DNA of 64,000 nucleotides from Planctomycetota bacterium (GTDB lineage Bacteria > Planctomycetota > Phycisphaerae > Phycisphaerales > SM1A02). This document shows, in pieces, positions 1 through 9,928 of this stretch. The stretch is taken from the NCBI GenBank assembly GCA_022566535.1, contig JADFIR010000002.1, forward strand, positions 141,776-205,775. The letters run 5' to 3'. Within the stretch, counting starts at the first letter, position 1. Every line of letters begins with the position of its first letter. The position numbers were made by a program, and so were the translations under genes. Under the pieces are notes generated by a model, which had not been told where the DNA came from, made no database searches, and saw only the letters and a list, made by a program, of their open reading frames with translations.

Positions 1-735
1 CAGTACCAGCAGGAGACGACCCTCGACGTCGTTCTGCTTGTGGATGCCTCCGCGTCCATGAGCTACGGGTCGCTGGCGGTGAAGAGCGGATGGGGAGGCA
101 CCACAGCCAGCCGCCGCCGCACGGTATGGACGAAGTACGATCACGCGACAGCGGTCGCTGCCGCAATCGCCTATCTGTGTCTGCATCAGCAGGATCGCAT
201 AGGTCTGGTGGTCTTCGCCGACGAGATTCGAACCATCGTGGGTCGTAGCGGCACCCGTCCGCAGTGGAGGCGGATTGTCAACGCCCTGAGCGGTGAGCCG
301 GTCGAAGCGACAACAAACTTGGCCAAGGTAACCGATCAGGTGGTCTCCAAGATCAGCAACCGTGCGCTGTTCGTGATCATTTCGGACCTGTTCGACGACC
401 TGGAGTCGATCCGCCAGGCGCTCGCGCGGTTTCGCCACCGCCGCCACGATGTCATCGTGCTTCAGACGCTCGACCGGGAGGAGATGAGGTTCGGTTTTTC
501 TCAACCGGCGCCGTTCGAAGGGCTGGAGGGCGAGGGGAAAGTGCGTATCGATCCACGAGCGCTGCGCAGCGGTTACCTCGAGGCGTTGTCGAATCACATC
601 GACGCCGTGAGCAGGATTGCGCTGGGGTTCGGATTCGACTATCACCGCCTCGACACGCACGAGTCGGTCGGGCCGGCGCTGTCCTACCTGCTTGCGCGCC
701 GCAATGTGCAGAGCAAGCGGAGCAAAGCCGGATGA
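1..735 (+). CDS. DUF58 domain protein, C-terminal part (5' end outside window)
   Basis: The reading frame is open from base 1 and ends at TGA 733-735, so only the C-terminal portion is present. The first visible segment reads LDVVLLVDASASMSYG, the hydrophobic strand plus DxSxS (MIDAS-like) motif typical of DUF58 proteins, which have a von Willebrand A-like fold and usually sit directly downstream of a MoxR AAA ATPase. Later segments, RALFVIISDLFDD and HRRHDVIVLQTLDREE, fit the same fold. The next gene is BatA-like, as in the MoxR/DUF58/Bat clusters of planctomycetes, so a MoxR gene probably lies just left of the window. Function in the family is poorly defined; a chaperone-like or envelope role together with MoxR is inferred. 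Confidence 0.85.
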   Translation, partial: QYQQETTLDVVLLVDASASMSYGSLAVKSGWGGTTASRRRTVWTKYDHATAVAAAIAYLCLHQQDRIGLVVFADEIRTIVGRSGTRPQWRRIVNALSGEPVEATTNLAKVTDQVVSKISNRALFVIISDLFDDLESIRQALARFRHRRHDVIVLQTLDREEMRFGFSQPAPFEGLEGEGKVRIDPRALRSGYLEALSNHIDAVSRIALGFGFDYHRLDTHESVGPALSYLLARRNVQSKRSKAG

Positions 736-811
736 AGCGCGATGCCGTCAGCCATGATGTTCGGGGTTTGCGATCGGTGAGGTCGGTCTGTCTGGGCTCG
801 GAACCCCGCCG

Positions 812-3100
812 ATGATGTTTGTAACCATAGGTCTGGCCATCGCCGGGGCCGCCTCGGTAATCGTGCCCATTCTCATCCACCTGCTCAGCCGGCAACGGCG
901 AAGGCCGGTCCGGTGGGGGGCGATGAGATTCCTTATCGAAGCGCTGCGCAAGCACCGCCGCCGGCTTCAACTTGAGCAGTTGCTGCTGCTGGCGGTGCGG
1001 TGTTTGATTCTCCTTGTTCTGGGTGCGGCGCTGGCACGTCCGATCCTTGACGCGGCCGGGATCTTCGAAACCGGCGGGTCGAGGGCCGTATTCATCGTGA
1101 TCGATAACGGCTTGGCTTCAGGGGTCCGTCTGGATTCAGCCGGTGAGATCGCTCGAACTGCTTTGGACCGGTCCGTTGAACAGGCGATTGATCTGATCAA
1201 GTCGCTGGGCCCGGGCGATGTCGTCGGTGTGGTGACCGCGGCCCGTCCCGCCAACGGGATGGTCATTCCCCCATCCAGCGATCACGCGGCGATCATTGAC
1301 CTGCTTCGGTCGATCGAACCGGCGGACGCCCCGACCGATCTTGCCGCTGCTTTGCCCCTGCTCCGCTCGGCCCTGGATGAGCTTGAACCCGAGCGAGAGT
1401 CGCCAGTCGTCTACCTGCTCAGTGATTTCCGCCGCGGGTCAGTGCCGCTTGATCGTTCGTTGCCGTCGGCGCCCGTCGATGTCGGCAGCGCAACGATGCT
1501 TCTGGCCGCCCCGGCCGCGCAGACCATCGCTCCAAATGTGCAGGTCGCATCAATCAAGCCGATGCGCGGCCTGATTCTGTCACCGGGCTATGAGGGATCC
1601 GGGCAGGTCACCGTCGGGCTTTCCCGATCCGGGGGCGAGTTGGGGCGCGACGTCACCCAGGTGCGACTGATCGGAGAGGATCTACCACTGATTGACCCGA
1701 AGGTTGTGCACTGGGAGCCGGGCCAATCGCTCGCGCGAGTGGACTTCGTGATGGACCTCGCTGCCGGCGTTGACGGGGCGCTGGCTCTCACCGCGGAGAT
1801 CGACCACGACACGCTGGTCGCCGACAACCGGCGGCACATCGTACTGCCGGTTCGTCGGCAGATTCGCGTACTGCTGATCGATCGGCGAGGCTTCGGATCG
1901 GAGCCGAACCTTGATCGCCTCGAAGCGGGTCAGTGGATTCGGCGTGCGCTGCAGCCGTCCGATCAGAGTCCCATGGACGTTGTGGAGATTGATCCGGTTG
2001 CGCTCGAGGCGGTGGATGTGCGCGGTGTTGATGCAGCTGTGTTGCCTCGCCCTGACTTGGTCAGCGACCGGGGCTGGCCGATCCTGCGGTCGTTCGTGGA
2101 AGGCGGGGGACTTCTGATCGTGATGCCGCCCGCAGAAAGCATTGTCCACCAATGGACCGACCGCCTCGTCGGGAGCATGAGCTTGCAGTGGCGAATTATG
2201 TTGGAGGTCGTCGAACATGAATCCGGGCTCGGGCTGGCTGAGGAGCAGCCGGCGTCGGAGCTGCTGCGCTTGCTGTCCGGCGACCTCAAGGAGCTGCTTC
2301 GACCTGTGTTGGCCTATCGTGTGCTCCCGGTTGATGACGCCCAGACGCAGGCGCAGCATGTATTGCGATTTGCCGATGGATCACCCATGGTGATTGTCTC
2401 CGGCCCGCCGGCCCAGGTGCCGCAGGATTCGCCTTCCGGGGCGAACGCATCGGCCTCGCACGGTATGGTCGTCTATCTGGCTGTCGCGCCGGTGTTTGGC
2501 AGCTCGCCGCAGCAGGGATGGACGACCCTGCCCACCAAGCCGTTGATGGTGCCGCTGTTCCATGAGTTGATCCGCCAGGGGGTGGGTTTGATTCGCACCT
2601 CGCAGCAATATAGCGCCGGTGAGCGGCCGGGGCTTGGCCTCACCATGTCCGCAGCGGTGCTGGTCGGCCCCCACGGCAAGACGATCTCGATCGACCCCGA
2701 CGGGCGACCCGGCCAGCCGCTGGACCGGTCGGGACTTTACGGGCTCTTTGACCACGCGATGCAGCGGATCGGAACGGTTGCGGTCAACGTCGATCCTGCC
2801 TCGGGGCGGACCGATCCTCAGAACCAGGCCGCGGTGCTCGAATGGCTGGGGAAGTCCGGGTCGTGGAAGATCTTCGACCCCGCCGATCCCGCAGCGGCCC
2901 TGCGAACCGTCGAGTCCGGCTCACCATTGGCCGGGTTCCTTCTGCTTGTGGTCCTGGCGCTGGTCGTGATCGAAACCGGATTGGCGCGTTGGTTCAGCCA
3001 CGCGTTGCCGGCCGGGCGCTCCGCCCTGGGCGGATTTGCACAAGGGCTGCGTCCAAGCGCTGCCGATGCGCCGTCTCCGGCGGGGGGGCACGTTCGATGA
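812..3100 (+). CDS. BatA-like membrane protein with degenerate VWA domain
   Basis: Protein of 762 residues starting at ATG 812 (a second ATG follows directly at 815). The N terminus has a first membrane segment (about 3-22), the basic loop LLSRQRRRPVRWGAMRFL, and a second membrane segment near 55-80, which is the BatA/aerotolerance N-terminal domain. A VWA-like domain follows, but the metal-binding site reads VFIVIDNGLASG instead of DxSxS. The middle part (RVLLIDRRGFGSEP and GGGLLIVMPP) resembles the glutamine-amidotransferase-like domain found in these proteins. A C-terminal membrane helix (PLAGFLLLVVLALVVIETGL) precedes the basic tail. It overlaps the next gene by an ATGA junction, so the two are probably translationally coupled. 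Confidence 0.85.
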   Translation: MMFVTIGLAIAGAASVIVPILIHLLSRQRRRPVRWGAMRFLIEALRKHRRRLQLEQLLLLAVRCLILLVLGAALARPILDAAGIFETGGSRAVFIVIDNGLASGVRLDSAGEIARTALDRSVEQAIDLIKSLGPGDVVGVVTAARPANGMVIPPSSDHAAIIDLLRSIEPADAPTDLAAALPLLRSALDELEPERESPVVYLLSDFRRGSVPLDRSLPSAPVDVGSATMLLAAPAAQTIAPNVQVASIKPMRGLILSPGYEGSGQVTVGLSRSGGELGRDVTQVRLIGEDLPLIDPKVVHWEPGQSLARVDFVMDLAAGVDGALALTAEIDHDTLVADNRRHIVLPVRRQIRVLLIDRRGFGSEPNLDRLEAGQWIRRALQPSDQSPMDVVEIDPVALEAVDVRGVDAAVLPRPDLVSDRGWPILRSFVEGGGLLIVMPPAESIVHQWTDRLVGSMSLQWRIMLEVVEHESGLGLAEEQPASELLRLLSGDLKELLRPVLAYRVLPVDDAQTQAQHVLRFADGSPMVIVSGPPAQVPQDSPSGANASASHGMVVYLAVAPVFGSSPQQGWTTLPTKPLMVPLFHELIRQGVGLIRTSQQYSAGERPGLGLTMSAAVLVGPHGKTISIDPDGRPGQPLDRSGLYGLFDHAMQRIGTVAVNVDPASGRTDPQNQAAVLEWLGKSGSWKIFDPADPAAALRTVESGSPLAGFLLLVVLALVVIETGLARWFSHALPAGRSALGGFAQGLRPSAADAPSPAGGHVR

Positions 3101-5478
3101 ATCATGGCTTGATCCGCTGGCTGCTGGATCTCGACGTCATCCCACCGGACGCCCAGGGGGTCCGTCTAGTTTGGGAACACGCTTGGCCGGGGTGGGTGTG
3201 GGTCGTCTTGCTCCTGGGCGCGGCGTTACTTTCCGCCTGGAGCTACACCCGACTTCTTGGGCCGGCCAGGGGCCGGGCGGTTCTGGCGGTGACGAGGACT
3301 CTGCTCGTGGTGCTGATACTTCTGATTATCAGTGGCCCGATGCTCCAGCAGCCGCGGGAAACCGTCGAGCAGGACTGGGTGATCGTGCTCGTCGATCGCA
3401 GCGCCTCCATGAACATCTCCGACGTCCAAGCGTCCCCGTCGGCGGTGCAGGGCGGGAGGCTCAGCCGCGACGATCAGTTGCGTTTGCTGCTGCGTGAGCA
3501 TGCTCAGATGTGGCAGCACCTCGCTGAGGCTCGGCACGTAGTATGGCTGGGGTTTCACGACGCCACATTCAATCTGCCCACGGCGTCACCGGCCTCCCGA
3601 GCGGCTGATCTCGCTGCGCCGGTCGATCTCGGAGAGCCGAGCGGGCGGCGAACACGCCTCAACGCCGCCCTTGAGCAAGCACTCCAGCGGGCCGCGGCAC
3701 GGGCGGTCAGCGGGATTGTGCTCTTTAGCGATGGCCGGACCACTGATCCGCCGACCCGCGCCATCATCAGCCGGCTGCGCAGCGACAAAATAAGCGTCTT
3801 TGCTGTTGGGCTCGGTTCCTCCGAGCCGTTTGGCGATTTGGCCATCCGGAGTGTCGAGGCGCCGCAGCGGGCATTTATCCGCGACGAAGTGCCGGTGGTG
3901 GTCGAGTTGGATCAGCTCGGATCGGCCGTTGGTGGTGCTCCGGCCGTGGTCAGATTGATCGACGAAACCACTGGGCAAGAGCTTGATCGCGTGGAGCTGC
4001 CGGACTGGGGCGATTCGATTGACCGCCCTGGGCGGGTGGCAATGACCGCTCGGCCGCTTCTGGCGGGTGAGGCCACCTGGAAAGTCGTCGTCCAGAGCGA
4101 TCAGCCGGACCTTGTTAGCGAGAACAACGTCCGGACCTTCCGGATCGAGTTGATTGATCGGCCGTTGCGGGTGCTTTTCGTGGACGGGTATCCGCGGTGG
4201 GAGTACCGATACCTCAAGAACCTGCTGATCCGCGAGAAGTCGATCGAGAGCTCGGTGATGCTGATCTCGGCTGATCGCGACTTTGCCCAGGAAGGGAATC
4301 AGCCGATCTCCCGCCTGCCGCGGTCGCCTGAGGAGTTCGCGCCGTTTGATGTGATTCTGTTGGGCGACGTACCCGCATCCTTCTTCTCGCCCGAACAACT
4401 GGACATGATTCGGGATCATGTTGCCCAGCGGGGGGCCGGGCTGTTGTGGATCGGCGGCGAGCGGTACACGCCCAGCACCTATGCGGGCACAGTGCTGGCT
4501 GATCTGCTGCCGATGCGCGGGTCATTGGCGCTGCGGGCGATCGGCAGCCCCGTGAACATGGTCCCCACGGCGCTGGCGGATCGGCTCGGTCTGCTGCGGT
4601 TGGCTTCAGACGACCACGCCGGCTGGCCGCGAGAACTCGCCGAGGCGAGCTTTGGATGGTCGCGGCTTCATTACGCTCAGCGGATCGAGCCCGGGCGGCT
4701 CAAACCCACCGCGGAAGTCCTGGCCGAGACCGCCGCCGAGTTCCGCGGGGCGCGACTGCCGCTGGTCATCCATCTGCGCTATGGTGCCGGACAGATCGTC
4801 TATGTCGCCACGGATGAAACCTGGCGTTGGCGATACGGGCGGGGCGAGTTGCTGCCGGAACGGTTCTGGGTGCAGATCATCCGTATGCTCGGCCGCGAAA
4901 GCCTCGCCGGCTTGGGTGATGCCGCCACGCTCGACGTGAACCCCCGGCGACTGACGACCAGCCAGGCGATGCGGATCAATCTGGAATTGCTCGACGCCCG
5001 CTTGGCGCAAGAGTCGCGGCTCAGCATCGCGGCGATCGTGGAGACGTCCGACGGCACACCAATCGCCGAGATCGAGCTGCATCGTCTTGATCGGTCGTCG
5101 AGACTTGACCGGGATCGCGTGGCGAACTACGCAGCAACATTTGTGCCGGGGGTGAGTGGGCAACTGCGGGTGCGCATCAATGATCCGACGCTGGCGGATC
5201 TCACGTTGGAAGTCCCGATCGAAGTGTACGCCCCGGATGATGAGCTGCGTCGGCCGGAGACCGATCATCCCCTGCTGGAGGTCCTGGCGGCCCAGACCGG
5301 CGGACGAATGCTGGCGCCCGATGAACTCGATCAGCTTCCCAGCCTTTTGCCCAATCGCTCGGTGCGTACCATCAATCCGATCACGGAGCGGATCTGGGAC
5401 TCGCCGTTGGCGTTTGGGCTCTTGCTTCTGCTGGCGGCGGGTGAATGGGTCGGCCGCAAACTCATCCGCCTTGCCTAG
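3097..5478 (+). CDS. VWA domain membrane protein with glutamine-amidotransferase-like domain
   Basis: Start ATG 3097 overlaps the TGA of the previous gene (ATGA), which decides the start although the frame is open further upstream. The 793-residue protein has two N-terminal membrane segments (WVWVVLLLGAALLSAWSY and a second near residues 65-85), then a VWA domain with an intact MIDAS motif, VIVLVDRSASMN. The central region holds LRVLFVDGYPRWEYRYLKN and GAGLLWIGGERYTPSTY, typical of the class I glutamine-amidotransferase-like domain that follows VWA in planctomycete proteins of this type. A single membrane helix closes the protein (PLAFGLLLLLAAGEWVG). It is likely a membrane partner of the BatA-like protein; its biochemical role is unknown. 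Confidence 0.87.
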   Translation: MNHGLIRWLLDLDVIPPDAQGVRLVWEHAWPGWVWVVLLLGAALLSAWSYTRLLGPARGRAVLAVTRTLLVVLILLIISGPMLQQPRETVEQDWVIVLVDRSASMNISDVQASPSAVQGGRLSRDDQLRLLLREHAQMWQHLAEARHVVWLGFHDATFNLPTASPASRAADLAAPVDLGEPSGRRTRLNAALEQALQRAAARAVSGIVLFSDGRTTDPPTRAIISRLRSDKISVFAVGLGSSEPFGDLAIRSVEAPQRAFIRDEVPVVVELDQLGSAVGGAPAVVRLIDETTGQELDRVELPDWGDSIDRPGRVAMTARPLLAGEATWKVVVQSDQPDLVSENNVRTFRIELIDRPLRVLFVDGYPRWEYRYLKNLLIREKSIESSVMLISADRDFAQEGNQPISRLPRSPEEFAPFDVILLGDVPASFFSPEQLDMIRDHVAQRGAGLLWIGGERYTPSTYAGTVLADLLPMRGSLALRAIGSPVNMVPTALADRLGLLRLASDDHAGWPRELAEASFGWSRLHYAQRIEPGRLKPTAEVLAETAAEFRGARLPLVIHLRYGAGQIVYVATDETWRWRYGRGELLPERFWVQIIRMLGRESLAGLGDAATLDVNPRRLTTSQAMRINLELLDARLAQESRLSIAAIVETSDGTPIAEIELHRLDRSSRLDRDRVANYAATFVPGVSGQLRVRINDPTLADLTLEVPIEVYAPDDELRRPETDHPLLEVLAAQTGGRMLAPDELDQLPSLLPNRSVRTINPITERIWDSPLAFGLLLLLAAGEWVGRKLIRLA

Positions 5479-5570
5479 CCCACCAGTCCGTATCGGCAGT
5501 GGATTCTCTTGGCCGCCGAACGAAACGCCGCCGATAGCAGTAGTGATTGCTTGAGAGCGAGTCCCCGCCT

Positions 5571-8500
5571 ATGCGGCAGATCATCGCCGAGCTTCAACGG
5601 ATCCGACGGCGCAGCCGGGCGATGCTTCTTGCGCAGCGGCTGGCAGTGATGACCGCCTATGCGCTGGGCTTGGCGCTCGCGCTGACCGGGCTTGATTTTC
5701 TGTTGCGACTTCCCAGCACGGTCCGTCTGGTGTTGCTGCTGGCTGCCGGCGCGGCCGTGGCCTACGCGATATGGACGTATCTTCGGCCGGCATTGCGTTT
5801 CCGGCCAGGGCTCGCCGAGCTTGCGCTGCGGGCCGAAGCGACGTTCCCAGAGGTGGCGGGACGTCTTGCCTCAAGCGTGGAGTTCGCGGCTTCGGGCGTT
5901 GACAAGACGAACGCACTGGCGGCGAGAAGTGTCTTGGAGACCCGGAACCGGCTCGCCGGCGAATCGCTTGCCCGCGTGCTCAGCCACGCACGAACCTGGC
6001 GAAGCGCAGGTCTCATGCTGGCGAGCATCGCGGTGGTCACCATGGTCGCCATCACCACTCCCTCGGGTGCGCGGACCGGTCTTGTCCGCTTGTTCTTGCC
6101 CTATGGGGCGACCCAATGGCCGGCCAGGACCGGTGTCGAATCGTTGATGGGCCAAGTGCTGGTCTTGAGCAACGTCCATCCCCGCGGCCAGGCCCTGCCC
6201 CTGCGAGCCGGCGTCACCAAGGGCGATCCAGATCATGTCGATGCCCACTACCGGCTCCAGGCCAACGGCCGGCTTGGTCCGTGGCAGCACATCGTCTTGA
6301 CCGATCAGGGCGGCGGGGTGCACGAGCGGCTGGTCGATACCACCGCCGAGGCGATCGAGCTGTACTTCGAGACCTCCGACGCCCGCACCCATTTGGAGCG
6401 GATCACGCTGGCAGCGCCCCCCGCGGTTCGGCGGGCAACGCTGGCCGTCTCGCCGCCTCCGTATGCAGCGGCGTGGCATCGGCCGCTGGAGACGGACCTC
6501 GGCCCGGGCCTCGACCAGCGAGCGGTAACGGATACGCCGTCGCTGATTGGTTCCGACGTGAAGCTCGAACTCCAGTTGAACAAGCCCATTCCCCGGCCGA
6601 GAGACGATGATGAGCTGATCGAAGCGCTCGGTTGGGATGAGGGCGAACCGCCCACCTTCACCGTTGACGAGGCGTCACCGGACCGCTGGGTGATCAGTTG
6701 GCGGTTGGCTGCAACCCGGTCGCTCAGCCTGCACCTGGTCGATGAGTACGGCCTGACCAGCGCGGAGCCGATTGCCTACCGAATCGATGCCATCGAGGAC
6801 CGCCCGCCTGACGTCACGGTCATGGAGCCGGAGTCCGACGAGCCGGTCCTCGCATCGGCCGTCGTTCCCGTCTCGGCTGAGGCTCGTGACGACGTCGCCC
6901 TGGCCACGATCGGCATCGAGGCCGGCCTTCAACGCGGTGACCGGCAGCCCACGGCCGAGCAGCCGCTGTGGGAAACCCATCGCTCCGCTCGCACACCAGC
7001 GGCGACGATCGCAGCCGAGCTGGATCTGGCCTCGTTTGAGCTTGCGGTAGGAGACGTCGTGCTTCTGCGCGGTGTCGGTGAGGACGTGTTTGAGCTCGAC
7101 GGACAAAGACATCCGCTCGTCCGTTCCACAGCCCGGCGACTCCGCATCATCAGCGAGCTCGACTTGACCGCCCGGCTTCGCCGCCAGCTCGGCGTGGTTC
7201 GACAGAACGCAATCAGGATCGAGGCGTTGCAGCGCGAGCTCCAGGATGACGTGATCCAGGAGGGCGTGCAGCCGGGTGTTGAGCGAGCGCAGGCGCAGGC
7301 GGGGGCACGGATCGCCACTCAGCGCCAGGCGATGGATCGGATCGTGCAGCGCATTGGGCTCAATCGGCTCGATGACCAGCAACTTGGCCGGTTGGTTCGC
7401 CAGGCGGGTGACCTACTGGACTTCGCCGGCCGAGCTGCAAATCGGGCCGTCGAGGCGATCGAGAGCCGCCATGCCGAACTGCGCAGCAACACTCGCGCTC
7501 CAGGCGGTTCGTCTGGTCAAATCCCCCCAAATATTCGTCAATCTGCCGAAGACGACCAACCGCGCCACGGGGACCAGCCGCCCGGCTCTGGTCCACGTGA
7601 TGGGCTTGAACTTCGCCAGCCGTCTCCGCAGGACCGCCTCGTTGTCCGAGCTCAGCAGGAGGTGCGCGACGAGTTGATCGATCTCATTACATTGCTCGAC
7701 CGAGATGAGGACACCTGGCTGGCCGCGCGGCGGCTTGAAGACCTTATGGATGCTCAGACGAAGCTCGAAGTCGAAACGGCTGCGCTCGGCCGACAGACCA
7801 TCGGGCGAACGTTGGACGAGCTGACGGCGGATCAACGAACGCAGTTGAGCCGCATCGCTGAGCGTCAGGGCGATCTCAGTGAACAGAGCCGGCAGATGAT
7901 CGAAGACTTGCACCGGCAGGAAGAAGACCTCAAAGACGTGGAGCCTCACGGCGCCGCGGCGATGCGCGCCGCCGCTACGACCGGCGAGCAGGGCGAGCTG
8001 GTCCGGGACATGGATCGCGCCGCCGATCGCCTCAAGCAGAATCAGATACGCACCGCCCAGGGCGCGCAGCAGGCCGCCCGACGCACACTGGAGCGAATGT
8101 TGCACGACATTCGAGAGTCCAAACGAGCCAGCGCCGAGGAGCTGCTGCGCCGGTTGGCGAGTTTGATTGAATCGATTGAGCAGCTGATCACCGTGCAGGA
8201 AAGCGAGCTGACCGCGCTGGCCAGGGCGGTCGAGGCAGGTTCGTTCTCCGGCCGGGATCGGGCGATGATCCGGCTGAATCAGAATACGCAGGCAGTGGCC
8301 GCGCTGGCCCGCGCCGCCTCACAGGAGACTCGACGGATTGCCCGCGTGCTGGATCGGGCAGCGGATGCGCAGGGCGCCGCGGTTGTTGTGCTGCGCACTG
8401 AGCCCATGGACGCGCGCGAGGTGGAGCTCGCGGAGAACCGTTCGCTGGACCTTCTTCGCGAAGCAATGGATCTCGCCGAGCAGCTTGAGCGGGTGATCGA

Positions 8501-9170
8501 ACAACGTGAAATGAGGCGGCAGCGCGCTGACGTCATCGCAGCATATCGGGAATATGTTGACCGTGAAGTCGCTCTGCGCGCCGAAACCCTCGAGTTGGCG
8601 GGAGATGGTGAGCTCGATCGGCGGCGGCTCATCGAAGCCCGCAGGCTCAGCGGTGCGCAGGAAGAGATCCGCCTCGGGCTAAATGAGCTTCGCTCTACAA
8701 GACATGAGCTGAATGAGTCGCTGGTATTTTCGCATGTGCATGCGCTGCTTGATGATTGGGGACGTCTGGTGATCGACGACTTGATCAAAGGAGAGGTGGG
8801 CGCGGAGGTGACCCGGCGTCAGCAGCGCATCGTTGCCAGCATTGGCCGGTTGATCGAAGCCCTGGAGGAAGTCGTGGAACCGGCCAGCGAATTCGCCCAG
8901 CAGCAAGGCGGCGGCGGCGGCGGCGGTCAGCCACGGCTCATCCCGCCGCTGGCCGAGCTGCGATTGCTTCGGGGCATGCAGGAGCAGGTCTATAATCTCA
9001 CACGGGCCATTGACGGCCGCACCGACCTGGAGCCGGCCCAGCGTAGCCGACGCCTGCGAGACCTCGGCCGATCACAACGAGAGCTACAGAGTCTGGGACG
9101 ACAAGTACTTGACATGCTCCACGGGCCATCCAACGGAGCCGATTCAAGCCCGGGAGTGCGTCCGCAATGA
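5571..9170 (+). CDS. Large membrane-anchored coiled-coil protein (DUF4175-like)
   Basis: Protein of 1199 residues from ATG 5571; a TTG 24 bases upstream is possible but less likely. The N terminus carries two membrane segments (about residues 30-70) and a third near 145-165 (SAGLMLASIAVVTMVAITTP). The middle is beta-rich. From about residue 520 to the end the sequence is dominated by charged heptad-like stretches rich in R, E, Q and L, indicating long coiled coils; a run of seven glycines interrupts them near the C terminus. Large proteins of this architecture, resembling DUF4175, recur in MoxR/Bat operons. It ends in an ATGA overlap with the next gene. A scaffold role in the envelope is inference. 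Confidence 0.75.
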   Translation: MRQIIAELQRIRRRSRAMLLAQRLAVMTAYALGLALALTGLDFLLRLPSTVRLVLLLAAGAAVAYAIWTYLRPALRFRPGLAELALRAEATFPEVAGRLASSVEFAASGVDKTNALAARSVLETRNRLAGESLARVLSHARTWRSAGLMLASIAVVTMVAITTPSGARTGLVRLFLPYGATQWPARTGVESLMGQVLVLSNVHPRGQALPLRAGVTKGDPDHVDAHYRLQANGRLGPWQHIVLTDQGGGVHERLVDTTAEAIELYFETSDARTHLERITLAAPPAVRRATLAVSPPPYAAAWHRPLETDLGPGLDQRAVTDTPSLIGSDVKLELQLNKPIPRPRDDDELIEALGWDEGEPPTFTVDEASPDRWVISWRLAATRSLSLHLVDEYGLTSAEPIAYRIDAIEDRPPDVTVMEPESDEPVLASAVVPVSAEARDDVALATIGIEAGLQRGDRQPTAEQPLWETHRSARTPAATIAAELDLASFELAVGDVVLLRGVGEDVFELDGQRHPLVRSTARRLRIISELDLTARLRRQLGVVRQNAIRIEALQRELQDDVIQEGVQPGVERAQAQAGARIATQRQAMDRIVQRIGLNRLDDQQLGRLVRQAGDLLDFAGRAANRAVEAIESRHAELRSNTRAPGGSSGQIPPNIRQSAEDDQPRHGDQPPGSGPRDGLELRQPSPQDRLVVRAQQEVRDELIDLITLLDRDEDTWLAARRLEDLMDAQTKLEVETAALGRQTIGRTLDELTADQRTQLSRIAERQGDLSEQSRQMIEDLHRQEEDLKDVEPHGAAAMRAAATTGEQGELVRDMDRAADRLKQNQIRTAQGAQQAARRTLERMLHDIRESKRASAEELLRRLASLIESIEQLITVQESELTALARAVEAGSFSGRDRAMIRLNQNTQAVAALARAASQETRRIARVLDRAADAQGAAVVVLRTEPMDAREVELAENRSLDLLREAMDLAEQLERVIEQREMRRQRADVIAAYREYVDREVALRAETLELAGDGELDRRRLIEARRLSGAQEEIRLGLNELRSTRHELNESLVFSHVHALLDDWGRLVIDDLIKGEVGAEVTRRQQRIVASIGRLIEALEEVVEPASEFAQQQGGGGGGGQPRLIPPLAELRLLRGMQEQVYNLTRAIDGRTDLEPAQRSRRLRDLGRSQRELQSLGRQVLDMLHGPSNGADSSPGVRPQ

Positions 9171-9928
9171 GCGCGAAGATGGTGATACTGCCCCGCTGGT
9201 TGCTATCACGGCCTCCGGCGACAGCGCTGCTGGCCTTGGCCGCCGTGGGGCTTGCCGATGCGACGGCCCCGCCGCAAGGTGATGCACCCACTGCTGATTT
9301 AGGCCGCCAGCAGCACACTTCCCAACGGCCCGACGAAGCACCGCCGTCGCTGGACGAGCTGCTCGGCCTCGAGCGTGAAGACCAGGATCGCAGTGCGATC
9401 GAGGCGGCCCGGCGCGACGCCGAGCAGGAGCTTCAGCGCGCCCTTGCCGAAGCCAGGATCACTGACGCCTTTGCCCTGGCGTTGGAAAAGATGACTATCA
9501 GCGCCGACCTCTTAGAGCTAGAGCTCGATCCCGGCCTTGGCACGCAGCGCCTTCAGGAGGAGATCCTATCCAAACTGGACGAATTGATCGATCAGGCTCG
9601 CAAGTTGAGATCGGTGGGCGGGAAGCCGCCGCCGGATAGCGGGCGGTCGCAAAGTCGTTCCGTGCCCAGACGTCAGCCCGGACACGATGCCTCCTGCGAT
9701 TGCGACCGGTGCGCGTCTTCTCCTCAAGACCCTCAGCAGGGTGGGCTTCCGCCACGCCGCGACGAAGAGATCAATCGCGTTCTCGAAGAGACCGCAACGG
9801 AGTGGGGCCACCTTCCCGGACGCATCCGCGACATGTTGCTTCAGGGGCGTAACGAAAGATTCTCCAGTTTGTACGAGCAGCTTACGCGGGAGTATTACGA
9901 GCGCCTGGCCGAGGAGGGGTCTTTGTGA
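9167..9928 (+). CDS. Exported coiled-coil protein of unknown function
   Basis: The ATG at 9167 overlaps the stop of the preceding gene (ATGA). The 253-residue product begins MSAKMVILPRW, followed by a hydrophobic, alanine-rich stretch ending AAVGLADATA, a plausible signal peptide. The mature part is charged and helical (ALAEARITDAFALALEKM; LQEEILSKLDELIDQARKLR). A low-complexity linker with a small cysteine cluster (CDCDRC, about residues 178-183) leads to a conserved-looking end, EWGHLPGRIRDMLLQGR and REYYERLAEEG. Such short exported proteins occur at this position in planctomycete MoxR operons, but no function is recognised. It overlaps the next gene by GTGA. Confidence 0.75.
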   Translation: MSAKMVILPRWLLSRPPATALLALAAVGLADATAPPQGDAPTADLGRQQHTSQRPDEAPPSLDELLGLEREDQDRSAIEAARRDAEQELQRALAEARITDAFALALEKMTISADLLELELDPGLGTQRLQEEILSKLDELIDQARKLRSVGGKPPPDSGRSQSRSVPRRQPGHDASCDCDRCASSPQDPQQGGLPPRRDEEINRVLEETATEWGHLPGRIRDMLLQGRNERFSSLYEQLTREYYERLAEEGSL

